Positions 1 through 6,144 of a stretch of 15,922 bases of DNA are shown in pieces. Origin of the DNA: an uncultured Roseateles sp. (GTDB lineage: Bacteria; Pseudomonadota; Gammaproteobacteria; Burkholderiales; Burkholderiaceae); the NCBI GenBank assembly GCA_946480605.1, contig CAMLKW010000095.1, positions 1 to 15,922 on the forward strand. Direction: 5' to 3'. The number at the start of each line of letters is the position of its first letter. The stretch's first letter is position 1. A program made the position numbers and the translations under genes. The notes beneath the pieces were generated by a model, which was not told where the DNA came from, ran no database searches, and saw only the letters and a list, made by a program, of their open reading frames with translations.

Positions 1-265
1 CGAAGGTGTTGGTCTCGATCAGGTCGGCGCCGGCCGCGAGGTAGCCCTCGTGGATCTCGGTGATCACGTCGGGCCGGGTGAACTGCAGCAGCTCGTTGTT
101 GCCCTTGAGGTCCTTCGGATGGTCCCTGAAGCGCTCGCCGCGGTAGTCGGCCTCGCCCAGCTTGTAGCGCTGGATCATGGTGCCCATCGCGCCGTCGAGG
201 ATGGCGATGCGGTTCTGCAGCAGGGCCGGCAGGGCTTGGGCGCGGGTGTAGGCGATGGGCTTCAT
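1..265 (-). CDS. metH: Methionine synthase N-terminal region (homocysteine S-methyltransferase domain), cut by window edge
   Basis: Only the first 88 codons are present; the gene runs off the left edge. The protein begins [10 protein letters not shown] and has the family signature [11 protein letters not shown] near residues 22-32, followed by [15 protein letters not shown] and [15 protein letters not shown]. This is the start of the TIM barrel that binds homocysteine and zinc in cobalamin-dependent methionine synthase, which makes methionine from homocysteine and 5-methyl-THF in the cytoplasm. The zinc-binding cysteines lie outside the window. In many Burkholderiales this domain is a separate gene of about 350 residues followed by the rest of MetH, and the window cannot tell which form this is. 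The hydrolase gene ends 37 bp upstream on the same strand, so read-through from it is possible. No riboswitch is seen in that short gap. Confidence 0.9.
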   Translation of the reverse strand, partial: MKPIAYTRAQALPALLQNRIAILDGAMGTMIQRYKLGEADYRGERFRDHPKDLKGNNELLQFTRPDVITEIHEGYLAAGADLIETNTF

Positions 266-302
266 GCGCCGGATTTTCGCAGCCCGGCACTGCCCTCGCT
301 TC

Positions 303-1184
303 TCAAGGGCCGAAGAAGGCCTGCGCCTCGGACAGCACCACGTCGGGCGCCTCCTCGGCGATGTAGTGGCCGCTCGCCACCGCGCGGCCGCTGACCTGCT
401 CAGCCGCCGCCTGCCAGAGCTTCAGCGGCTCGAAGCAGCGGCCCACCACGCCGTGCTCGCCCCACAGCACGCGCAGCGGCTGCGTGATGCGCCGGCCGGC
501 GTCGCGGTCGGCGCGGTCGTGGTCCAGGTCGATGCCGGCGCTGGCGCGGTAGTCCGCGCAGACGGCGGCGGCCGTGCCGGGCTTGACGAAGCAGCGCTCG
601 TACTCCGCCCAGGCCGCGGGCGCGAAGAAGTTGCCGCGACTGCCCATGCCCTCGCGCAGGTAGGCGATGGGGTCGGCGGTGATGAGCCGCTCGGGCAGCG
701 GCGCCGGCTGGATCAGGAAGAACCAGTGCCAGTAGGCGCGGGCGAAGGCCTCGGTCGTGCCCTCGTACATGGCCAGCGTGGGCGCGATGTCCAGCAGCAT
801 CAGCCGCTCGACGGCCTGCGGGTGGTCCAGCGCCAGCCGGTGCGCCACACGGGCGCCGCGGTCGTGGGCCAGCACCGCAAAGCGCTCATGGCCCAGCGCG
901 CGCATGACGGCCACGGCGTCCAGCGCCATCTCGCGCTTGGCATAGGCAGCACTGGTCTCGCCGGCTGGTGGGCGGTCGCTGTCGCCATAGCCGCGCAGGT
1001 CCATCAGCACGACGCGGCGGTCCTGCGCCAGCGCGGGTGCCACGCGGTGCCACATGGCCATGGTCTGCGGATGGCCGTGCAGCAGCAGCAGTGGCAGCCG
1101 GCCGGAATCCGCGGGGCCGCCCTGGCGGGCAAACAGCGTGACGCCATCACGCTGGACGGTGAGCGTTTGAAAACCGGTCCACAT
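303..1184 (-). CDS. Haloacetate (fluoroacetate) dehalogenase-like alpha/beta hydrolase
   Basis: A 293-residue alpha/beta hydrolase without a signal peptide. Family knowledge: fluoroacetate dehalogenases (EC 3.8.1.3) attack the C-halogen bond with an aspartate and hydrolyse the ester with a histidine. Aligned from memory to the Rhodopseudomonas enzyme, every key residue is present. They are the nucleophile Asp108 with carboxylate-binding Arg109 and Arg112 (HDRGAR), Asp132 of the charge relay, the halide pocket His153-Trp154 (in [15 protein letters not shown]) and Tyr212 ([10 protein letters not shown]), and the general base His273 ([10 protein letters not shown]). The oxyanion segment HGHPQ is at residues 36-40, and [11 protein letters not shown] is also typical. 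The ATG at 1184 begins just before the conserved core and fits the family length. The gene is divergent from the dppA-like operon and shares its promoter region. The true substrate could be another small haloacid or an ester. Confidence 0.85.
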   Translation of the reverse strand: MWTGFQTLTVQRDGVTLFARQGGPADSGRLPLLLLHGHPQTMAMWHRVAPALAQDRRVVLMDLRGYGDSDRPPAGETSAAYAKREMALDAVAVMRALGHERFAVLAHDRGARVAHRLALDHPQAVERLMLLDIAPTLAMYEGTTEAFARAYWHWFFLIQPAPLPERLITADPIAYLREGMGSRGNFFAPAAWAEYERCFVKPGTAAAVCADYRASAGIDLDHDRADRDAGRRITQPLRVLWGEHGVVGRCFEPLKLWQAAAEQVSGRAVASGHYIAEEAPDVVLSEAQAFFGP

Positions 1185-1212
1185 GCGGCCGATTGTGGAT
1201 CGCGCACTGCGT

Positions 1213-1227
1213 ATAAGCTTTTGTTAT
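1213..1227 (+). promoter_or_regulatory. LysR-type operator, ATAA-N7-TTAT (T-N11-A box)
   Basis: A perfect dyad, ATAA at 1213-1216 and TTAT at 1224-1227 separated by 7 nt, contains T at 1214 and A at 1226 with 11 nt between them. This is the classical LysR-family T-N11-A box and has the ATAA-N7-TTAT form known for OccR-type regulators. It lies in the 124-bp divergent gap (1185-1308) between the dehalogenase-like gene and the dppA-like gene, an AT-rich island in an otherwise GC-rich spacer. The best candidate ligand protein is the LysR regulator encoded second in the downstream operon. Possible -10 hexamers overlap the site on either strand (for example TATAAG at 1212-1217), so binding could affect both directions. 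Confidence 0.55.
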
Positions 1228-1308
1228 GCCTCATGGTCTTGGCCGCGCTTGCGGCCACCCGGGGCGCTCCGAACAATCCCCCGTCGCCCGACCACCCTGC
1301 CCGCCGTC

Positions 1309-2889
1309 ATGAAGCTTGCCGTTCCGCTGCTCGTCCTGTCCGCCGCCCTGATGCCCGCCGCCGCGCAGGCGCAGGGCAAGCCGCTGATCTACTGCGCCGA
1401 CGCCAGCCCCGAGGGCTTCGACCCCGGCCTGTGGGACAGCGCCAGCACCAACATCGTCAGCGCGCAGATGTTCGACGCGCTGCTGGACTTCAAGCGCCCG
1501 ACGACCGAACTGGCTCCGAAGCTGGCCACCAGCTGGGAGATCTCGCCCGACGCCAAGAGCTTCACCTTCAAGCTGCGGCCGGGCGTGAAGTTCCACAGCA
1601 CGGCCTGGTTCAAGCCCACGCGCACGCTGAACGCCGACGACGTGATCTTCACGTTCAGCCGCTTCATCGACCCCAACCACCCGTTCAACAAGGCCTTCCC
1701 GGCCAACTTCATCTACCCGCAGAACCTCGGGCTGGCCAAGCTCATCGCCGGCATCGACAAAGTGGACGACCTGACGGTGCGCTTCCGGCTGCACCAGCCC
1801 AACGTGACCTTCGTCGCCAATTTCGCGTTCGCCTGGGCCGGCATTCACTCGGCCGAGTACGCCGCGCAGTTGCTGAAGGCCGGCAAGGCCAGTCAGATCA
1901 ACGTCCAGCCGGTGGGCGCCGGGCCTTATCAGTTCAAGAGCTACGCCAAGGACGACGTGCTGCGCATGACCGCCAACCCCGACTACTGGGGCGGCAGGCA
2001 GCCGACGACCAACCTGGTCTTCAGCATCAGCCGCGAGCCCAATGTGCGCGTGCAGAAGGTCGCCGCGGGCGAATGCCATGTGGCCGCGGCGCTGCGCGAC
2101 GTGGACCTGGCCTCGCTGACGAACAACCCCAACGTCAGCATCCAGAAGATCCAGGCGCTGAACATCTCCTACCTCAGCTTCAACCTGAAGAAACCGCCCA
2201 CCGACAAGCGCGAGGTGCGCGAGGCGCTGGACATCGCCATCGACCGCAACGCCATCTTCAAGGCACTGTTCCCGCGCGGCGACGCGATGCAGGCCGTCAG
2301 CGCCTTCCCGCCCGCCATCCCGGGCTACAACAAGAAGCTGAAGAACGAGTTCGACCCCGCCAAGGCCAAGGCGCTGCTGGCCAAGGCCGGCTTCCCCAAG
2401 GGCTTCGAGATCGACCTGTGGGCGCTGCCGGTGCAGCGCCCCACCAACCCCAACGGCCAGCTGATGGCCCAGCTCATCCAGCAGGACTGGGCCAAGATCG
2501 GCGTCAAGGCCAACATCAAGACCTACGAGTGGGGCGAGTACCTGAAGCGCGCCAACAACGGCGAGCACAACGTCTACATGAGCGGCTGGAGTGGCGAGAC
2601 CGGCGATGCCGACGACTTCCTGACGCCCAACCTCAGCTGCGCGACCAGCCGGGGCGGCATCAAGTTCTGCAACAAGGAATTCGAGGGTCTCATCGACGAG
2701 GCCCGCGCCACGCCCGACCAGGCCAAGCGCCTGGCCATGTACGAGAAGGCCCAGGAGATCTTCAAGCGCGAGCGGCCCTGGATCACGATGGCGCACTCCA
2801 CCGTCTACATCCCCATCCGCAAGGACGTGGTCGGCTTCAAGATGGCTCCCAACGGGTCCGTCGACTTTGAAGGGGTGTATCGCAAATGA
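1309..2889 (+). CDS. dppA: DppA-like periplasmic dipeptide-binding protein of an ABC transporter
   Basis: A 526-residue family-5 solute-binding protein (SBP_bac_5). The start at 1309 is chosen because it gives a clean Sec signal peptide, MKLAVPLLVLSAALMPAAAQA, likely cut before QGKPL; the upstream in-frame ATG at 1183 would bury it. Similarity to E. coli DppA runs end to end from memory: YCADASPEGFDP, ELAPKLATSWE, LNADDVIFTFSR, GAGPYQF, WALPVQRPTNPN, TYEWGEYLKRA and GWSGETGDADDF. Both DppA disulfides look conserved (Cys29/Cys256 and Cys444/Cys454), as do the arginine (Arg377) and acidic cluster (Asp433-Asp436) that bind the peptide carboxylate and amino ends. It should capture dipeptides in the periplasm. 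No permease or ATPase gene is adjacent, so it must use a transporter encoded elsewhere. Its TGA overlaps the next start (ATGA). There is no clear Shine-Dalgarno sequence. Confidence 0.9.
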   Translation: MKLAVPLLVLSAALMPAAAQAQGKPLIYCADASPEGFDPGLWDSASTNIVSAQMFDALLDFKRPTTELAPKLATSWEISPDAKSFTFKLRPGVKFHSTAWFKPTRTLNADDVIFTFSRFIDPNHPFNKAFPANFIYPQNLGLAKLIAGIDKVDDLTVRFRLHQPNVTFVANFAFAWAGIHSAEYAAQLLKAGKASQINVQPVGAGPYQFKSYAKDDVLRMTANPDYWGGRQPTTNLVFSISREPNVRVQKVAAGECHVAAALRDVDLASLTNNPNVSIQKIQALNISYLSFNLKKPPTDKREVREALDIAIDRNAIFKALFPRGDAMQAVSAFPPAIPGYNKKLKNEFDPAKAKALLAKAGFPKGFEIDLWALPVQRPTNPNGQLMAQLIQQDWAKIGVKANIKTYEWGEYLKRANNGEHNVYMSGWSGETGDADDFLTPNLSCATSRGGIKFCNKEFEGLIDEARATPDQAKRLAMYEKAQEIFKRERPWITMAHSTVYIPIRKDVVGFKMAPNGSVDFEGVYRK

Positions 2890-3785
2890 GGCTGCGCCAC
2901 ATCGAAGTCTTCCACGCCATCATGCAGGCCGGCACCATCAGCGGTGCCGCCCAGCTGCTGCACATCTCGCAGCCCGCCGTGACCAAGGTGCTGCAGCACT
3001 GCGAGCTGCAACTGGGCATGGCGCTGTTCGACCGCGTGCGCGGCAAGCTCTACCCCACGCCCGAGGCGCAGCGGCTGTTCGTCGAGATCGACAAGCTGAA
3101 CCGCGACCTCGTCGGCATCCGCCGCCTGGCCGCCAACCTCAAGAGCGGCGAGGCCGAGCAGGTCCGCCTGGTGGCCACGCCCGCGCTGGCCAACGCCATC
3201 GTGCCCGCCGCGATGACGCCCTGGTGCAAGGCCTTCCCCAACGCCAGTTGCTCGCTGGCCACGCACCACACGCGGGAAATCGTGTCGGCGCTGCTGCTGG
3301 GCGAGGCCGACCTGGCGCTGTCGCTGCAGGACCCGCGCCACCCCGGCATCAAGGCCGAGGTCATCGCCAGCGGCGCCATGGTGGCGCTGTGCCCGCTGAC
3401 CAGCCCGGAGGCGCAGAACGACGGCCCGCTGGGCCTGGCCGACATCCGCACCGAGATCGTGGGCCTGCAGAGCGACGACCCGCTCGCCGGCCTGCTGCAC
3501 CACGCGGGCGAGGCGCTGGGCCAGTCGCTGGCCAGCCGCATCACCGTACAGACCTACCAGCTCGCCCGCGCGCTGGTCGAGGCCGGTGTGGGCATGACGC
3601 TGGTGGACCCCTTCACCGCCGCCAGCGCCGACGTCAGCAAGGTGCGCGTGCGGCCACTGACACCCACGGTCAACGTCAACCTCTACCTGCTCAGCGCCGC
3701 CAATGCGCCGCTGGGCCAGGCCTCGCGCCGGCTGGTCAAGTTCATCACCGCGGCCGCCTCGGCCCATCTCGCCCGACTGCCTTGA
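2886..3785 (+). CDS. LysR-family transcriptional regulator, probable regulator of the dppA-ddpX operon
   Basis: A 299-residue LysR regulator. The winged helix-turn-helix occupies residues 3-62 (MRLRHIEVFHAIMQAGTISG, then AAQLLHISQPAVTKVLQHCE), followed by a linker helix and a periplasmic-binding-protein-like effector domain from about residue 90. The N-terminus resembles the OccR/NocR branch more than the AmpR/GcvA branch seen elsewhere in this window. The ATG overlaps the stop of the dppA-like gene by 4 nt (ATGA), and its own TGA overlaps the ddpX start, so three genes are probably co-transcribed and translationally coupled. A regulator placed inside the operon suggests autoregulation, and a fitting ATAA-N7-TTAT site lies 82 bp before the first gene. 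The effector is unknown; a dipeptide or D-alanine compound is a reasonable guess from context. Confidence 0.9.
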   Translation: MRLRHIEVFHAIMQAGTISGAAQLLHISQPAVTKVLQHCELQLGMALFDRVRGKLYPTPEAQRLFVEIDKLNRDLVGIRRLAANLKSGEAEQVRLVATPALANAIVPAAMTPWCKAFPNASCSLATHHTREIVSALLLGEADLALSLQDPRHPGIKAEVIASGAMVALCPLTSPEAQNDGPLGLADIRTEIVGLQSDDPLAGLLHHAGEALGQSLASRITVQTYQLARALVEAGVGMTLVDPFTAASADVSKVRVRPLTPTVNVNLYLLSAANAPLGQASRRLVKFITAAASAHLARLP

Positions 3786-4387
3786 TCCCCATCGAAGACA
3801 TCGCCAGCCACCCGGACTTCCGGCCCCTGGCCGGCCTGCAGCACGGCATCGCCGTGGACCTGCGCTACGCCACCAGCGACAACTTCGTCGGCCACTCGGT
3901 CTACGCCGGCATCGATTGCCACTGGCTGCGCCGCGAGGCCGCCGACGCGCTGGAAGCCGCCGCCGCCTGGCTGGCCGAGCGCCGCCCCGGCTACCGCCTG
4001 CTGGTGCTGGACGCGCTGCGCCCGCAACGCGTGCAGCAGCGCCTGTGGGACGAGCTGCAGGGCACGCCGCTGACGATGTACCTCGCCAACCCCGAACGCG
4101 GCTCCATCCACAGCTTCGGCATGGCCGTGGACCTGACGCTGCTGGACCCGGCCGGCCGCGAGGTGGACATGGGCACGGGCTTCGACGAGATGACGCTGGC
4201 CTCCCACCCCGACCACGAGGCCGAGCACCTGGCGCTGGGCGCGCTGAAGCCCGAGCACCTGGTCGAGCGCGGCTGGCTGCGCGCGGCCATGCGCGAGGCG
4301 GGCTTCCACGGCATCACCACCGAGTGGTGGCACTTCGACTTCGGCGACCGCGTGGCGGTCAGGCGGGATCTGCCGCGGGTGCTGTGA
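3782..4387 (+). CDS. ddpX: D-alanyl-D-alanine dipeptidase (VanX/DdpX family)
   Basis: A peptidase M15D of 201 residues, the length of VanX (202). Zinc ligands are visible as His110 and Asp117 in SIHSFGMAVD and His184 in TTEWWHFDFGD, with catalytic base Glu181. Arg80 in DALRPQR corresponds to the transition-state arginine of VanX. The enzyme hydrolyses D-Ala-D-Ala dipeptide to D-alanine; without a signal peptide it should act in the cytoplasm. The start is taken as TTG at 3782 because it overlaps the LysR stop (TTGA), gives the family length, and there is no in-frame ATG or GTG before conserved sequence. E. coli ddpX likewise heads a dipeptide transporter operon, so capture of D-Ala-D-Ala and its use as carbon/nitrogen source or for wall recycling is likely. 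No vanH/vanA-type genes are present, so glycopeptide resistance is not implied. Confidence 0.9.
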   Translation: MIPIEDIASHPDFRPLAGLQHGIAVDLRYATSDNFVGHSVYAGIDCHWLRREAADALEAAAAWLAERRPGYRLLVLDALRPQRVQQRLWDELQGTPLTMYLANPERGSIHSFGMAVDLTLLDPAGREVDMGTGFDEMTLASHPDHEAEHLALGALKPEHLVERGWLRAAMREAGFHGITTEWWHFDFGDRVAVRRDLPRVL

Positions 4388-4832
4388 GCGTCTTCTGCAT
4401 GAAGACGCTCAGCGGGTCATCGGCATAGCCGCCGAACGGCCCGCAGCGCTCGAAGCCGCAGCGGGCGTACAGGCCCAGCGCCTCGGGCTGGTAGGGCCCG
4501 GTCTCCAATTGCAGCCGCCGGCAGCCGTGCGCACCGGCCTCGGCTTCCAGCAGGGCCAGCAGCCGCTGCGCCACGCCCCGGCCGCGGGCGCGCGGGCTGA
4601 CGAACATGCGCTTGAGTTCCCCGCCCGCCGCGTCCAGCACGACGGCGCCGCAGCCCACCGCGTCGCCCGCCGCATCGCGCGCCACCGCGAACAGCACATG
4701 CGGCTGCACCAGCACGCTCAGGTCCAGCGCATGCCGGCTCTCGGGCGGGTACAGCGTGTCCTGGTAGGCATCCAGCTCGGTGATGAGGGCGATGACGTCG
4801 GGCTGGTCGGGCGATTCGAGGGCGATGCGCAT
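4359..4832 (-). CDS. GNAT-family N-acetyltransferase
   Basis: A 157-residue GCN5-related acetyltransferase. Motif A is LKRMFVSPRARGRGVAQRLL at residues 73-92, containing the acetyl-CoA pyrophosphate loop RARGRG at 81-86. It is followed by motif B-like LQLETGPYQPEALGLYARCGF (108-127), where the Tyr is the usual general-acid position. The start at 4832 (MRIALESPD) is preferred; upstream in-frame codons run into the palindromic element and code for nothing recognisable. Its 3' end overlaps the convergent ddpX by 29 bp. The substrate cannot be read from sequence. Close neighbours suggest an amino-acid or small-amine substrate, but that is weak inference. Confidence 0.85.
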   Translation of the reverse strand: MRIALESPDQPDVIALITELDAYQDTLYPPESRHALDLSVLVQPHVLFAVARDAAGDAVGCGAVVLDAAGGELKRMFVSPRARGRGVAQRLLALLEAEAGAHGCRRLQLETGPYQPEALGLYARCGFERCGPFGGYADDPLSVFMQKTLTAPAADPA

Positions 4833-4855
4833 GCGGCCGACTATGCCTTGCGATG

Positions 4856-4875
4856 CACAGGCCCTAGGGCCTGTG
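4856..4875. repeat. Perfect 20-bp palindrome at the left end of the nested element
   Basis: The sequence cacaggccctagggcctgtg is its own reverse complement, centred on CTAG. Its right half is the outer end of the 271-bp element. Its left half (cacaggcc) is a copy of the element's right end, giving a 12-bp direct repeat, cacaggccctag, at 4856-4867 and 5123-5134. It may be a remnant of a second, adjacent copy or a preferred palindromic target. Confidence 0.7.
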
Positions 4876-5134
4876 AACACTACGGGAGTAGGCCGCGAAG
4901 GCCCGCCGCCAGGGGCCAATCAAGGCGCAACGCGCAGCCCGCATTGATATGCGGGCCAGCGGTGCAACGCGGAGTGGCCCCTGGCGGCGGGCCTTCCCTT
5001 CGGGTTGTGACCAGAAAGCCCGCGCGCAGCGTTGCAAATCCTCGCCGGGTATCGAACCCGGCTGCGATTTGCGCCTTGCTCGCGGGCTTTCTGATCACAA
5101 CGCGGCTTGCTCCCGTAGTGTTCACAGGCCCTAG
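4864..5134. repeat. 271-bp nested inverted-repeat element (MITE-like, CTAG at both ends)
   Basis: Outer arms 4864-4897 and 5101-5134 are inverted repeats matching at 32 of 34 positions. Inside are two separate long hairpins. Hairpin A is a perfect 22-bp stem (4897-4918 with 4975-4996) with an inner 8-bp stem (4937-4944 with 4949-4956, loop TGAT). Hairpin B is a 21-bp stem with one G-T mismatch (5004-5024 with 5081-5101), containing 7-bp stems 5034-5040/5066-5072 and 5044-5050/5056-5062. The whole could fold as a three-armed structure. CTAG occurs at each end (4864-4867, 5131-5134). No coding capacity is recognised. It fills the gap between two same-strand genes (GNAT gene and the 337-residue protein) and would be transcribed if they share a message. 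A non-autonomous transposon is the best reading; a transcription or RNA-stability element is the alternative. Confidence 0.8.
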
Positions 5135-6144
5135 TAGGCCCGGCGCAGCTGCGACTTCAGCAGCCGGTCCTCGGCGTCGAACAGGACGACCCATTCCAGC
5201 CGCAGCGGTCCGGCGGGCGTGACGATGTCCCTCACGTGGCGCTGCAGCCGCCGACCGGACTCGAAGCGCGTGTCATCCACGGCCGCACCCAGCCGCTGCT
5301 CGACCTCCGCCGTGGCCATGCCGGGCGCCAGCCGGGCCTGCACCCAGTCGTCCCGCAGGGCCGACCAGGCCGGATCCGGCGGCGCGGGAGCATCGTCCAT
5401 GGCCTCGAAGACCACGCGCGTGTCATCCGGCCAGCTCGCATCGCCCATGGGCAGGCGAAACATGCGCTCGCGCAGCGAATAGCCCCAGTCGTAACGCGGC
5501 CCGCCCTCGTCGCGCAGGCCGTGCAGCAGGCGGGCGCTCAGCGTGAGGCGCCGCTCGCCATGCACCAGCGTGACGGCGAACACCGGCCGGTCGGCGAAGT
5601 TGCTGGGACTCCAGTCGCGGTCCGCGCAGTCGGCCGCGTCCAGCGGCAGCAGGCCGAACAGCAGGCGGCCACGCGCCACGCCACTGCCGAAGCCCACGCG
5701 GCACTGCAGCCGCAGGTCGCCCAGGCGGCGCTCGCCCTCGGGCACGTTGGGCGTGCGTATGTCGGGCCGCCAGGTCACGCGGCCGTCGGCCAGCCGGCTG
5801 CGCAGCTCGGTGCCCGCGTCCAGCTGCTGCCAGTCGGGGGCGATGACGAAGCGGTCCTGCGCATCCAGCACCAGCGGCCGGCGGCCGGCGGGCGTCATCA
5901 GGCCCAGGTCCAGACTGGGCGAGCTGTCGGCCTGCGTGCGGGCGTAGACCTGGAACCTCAGCACCGCATCGGGCGCCAGCGCGCGGTGCTTGTCGAACAG
6001 CGCCTGCGCCTTGAACAGCTGGGCCAGCGTCTTCTTCTCGCGGGCAACGGAAGACTCGCCCTGCACCTCGACACGGCCCAGTTGGGCGCCGCTGGCCCAC
6101 GCACCTGCGCAGGCCAGGGCCAGCGCCGCAGCCCACGCGCGCAT
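5131..6144 (-). CDS. Secreted protein of unknown function with BamE/SmpA-like C-terminal region
   Basis: A 337-residue protein with a Sec signal peptide (MRAWAAALALACAGAWASGA, likely cut after residue 18 or 20). Residues 21-270 match no family I recognise; they contain a Cys pair region (LRLQCRVGFGSG and LDAADCADRDW) and mostly beta-prone sequence. Residues 272-337 (LAPGMATAEVEQRLGAAVDD then RLEWVVLFDAEDRLLKSQLR) have the pattern of a SmpA/OmlA (BamE-like) domain: a Gly-Met-Thr/Ala helix-start motif, Leu-Gly, then two strands. The start overlaps the pepQ stop by one base (TGATG), so it is translationally coupled to pepQ. The TAG stop at 5131-5133 lies within the terminal CTAG of the palindromic element, so the original C-terminus may have been altered by the insertion. 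Likely periplasmic; role unknown. Confidence 0.75.
   Translation of the reverse strand: MRAWAAALALACAGAWASGAQLGRVEVQGESSVAREKKTLAQLFKAQALFDKHRALAPDAVLRFQVYARTQADSSPSLDLGLMTPAGRRPLVLDAQDRFVIAPDWQQLDAGTELRSRLADGRVTWRPDIRTPNVPEGERRLGDLRLQCRVGFGSGVARGRLLFGLLPLDAADCADRDWSPSNFADRPVFAVTLVHGERRLTLSARLLHGLRDEGGPRYDWGYSLRERMFRLPMGDASWPDDTRVVFEAMDDAPAPPDPAWSALRDDWVQARLAPGMATAEVEQRLGAAVDDTRFESGRRLQRHVRDIVTPAGPLRLEWVVLFDAEDRLLKSQLRRAY

Noticed and set aside
1183..1308. Upstream in-frame ATG extension of the dppA-like gene
   Set aside because: It would place 42 non-conserved residues before a clear signal peptide and read through the promoter and operator.
1231..2796. 521-codon open frame on the minus strand
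   Set aside because: Antisense to dppA, no recognisable domain, Val/Gly/Leu/Glu-rich shadow composition.
255..2870. 871-codon open frame on the plus strand
   Set aside because: It runs antisense to the dehalogenase-like gene and out of frame through the dppA-like gene; composition is Arg/Gln/Ala/Gly-rich with no family motif, a typical GC-rich shadow.
3782..4387. Vancomycin-resistance cluster because of the VanX-like enzyme
   Set aside because: No vanH, vanA or vanRS genes nearby, and the binder-peptidase arrangement fits dipeptide use as in ddpX.
5004..5101. tRNA gene suggested by the T-arm-like loop
   Set aside because: Only the T-arm is present; no anticodon arm, D-arm or CCA-accepting stem can be built around it.
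4864..5134. Integron attC site or CRISPR array
   Set aside because: No GTTRRRY core sites or integrase for attC, and no regularly spaced direct repeats for CRISPR.
4509..5222. 237-codon open frame crossing the palindromic element
   Set aside because: Antisense to the GNAT gene and then through the inverted repeats; no coding signature.
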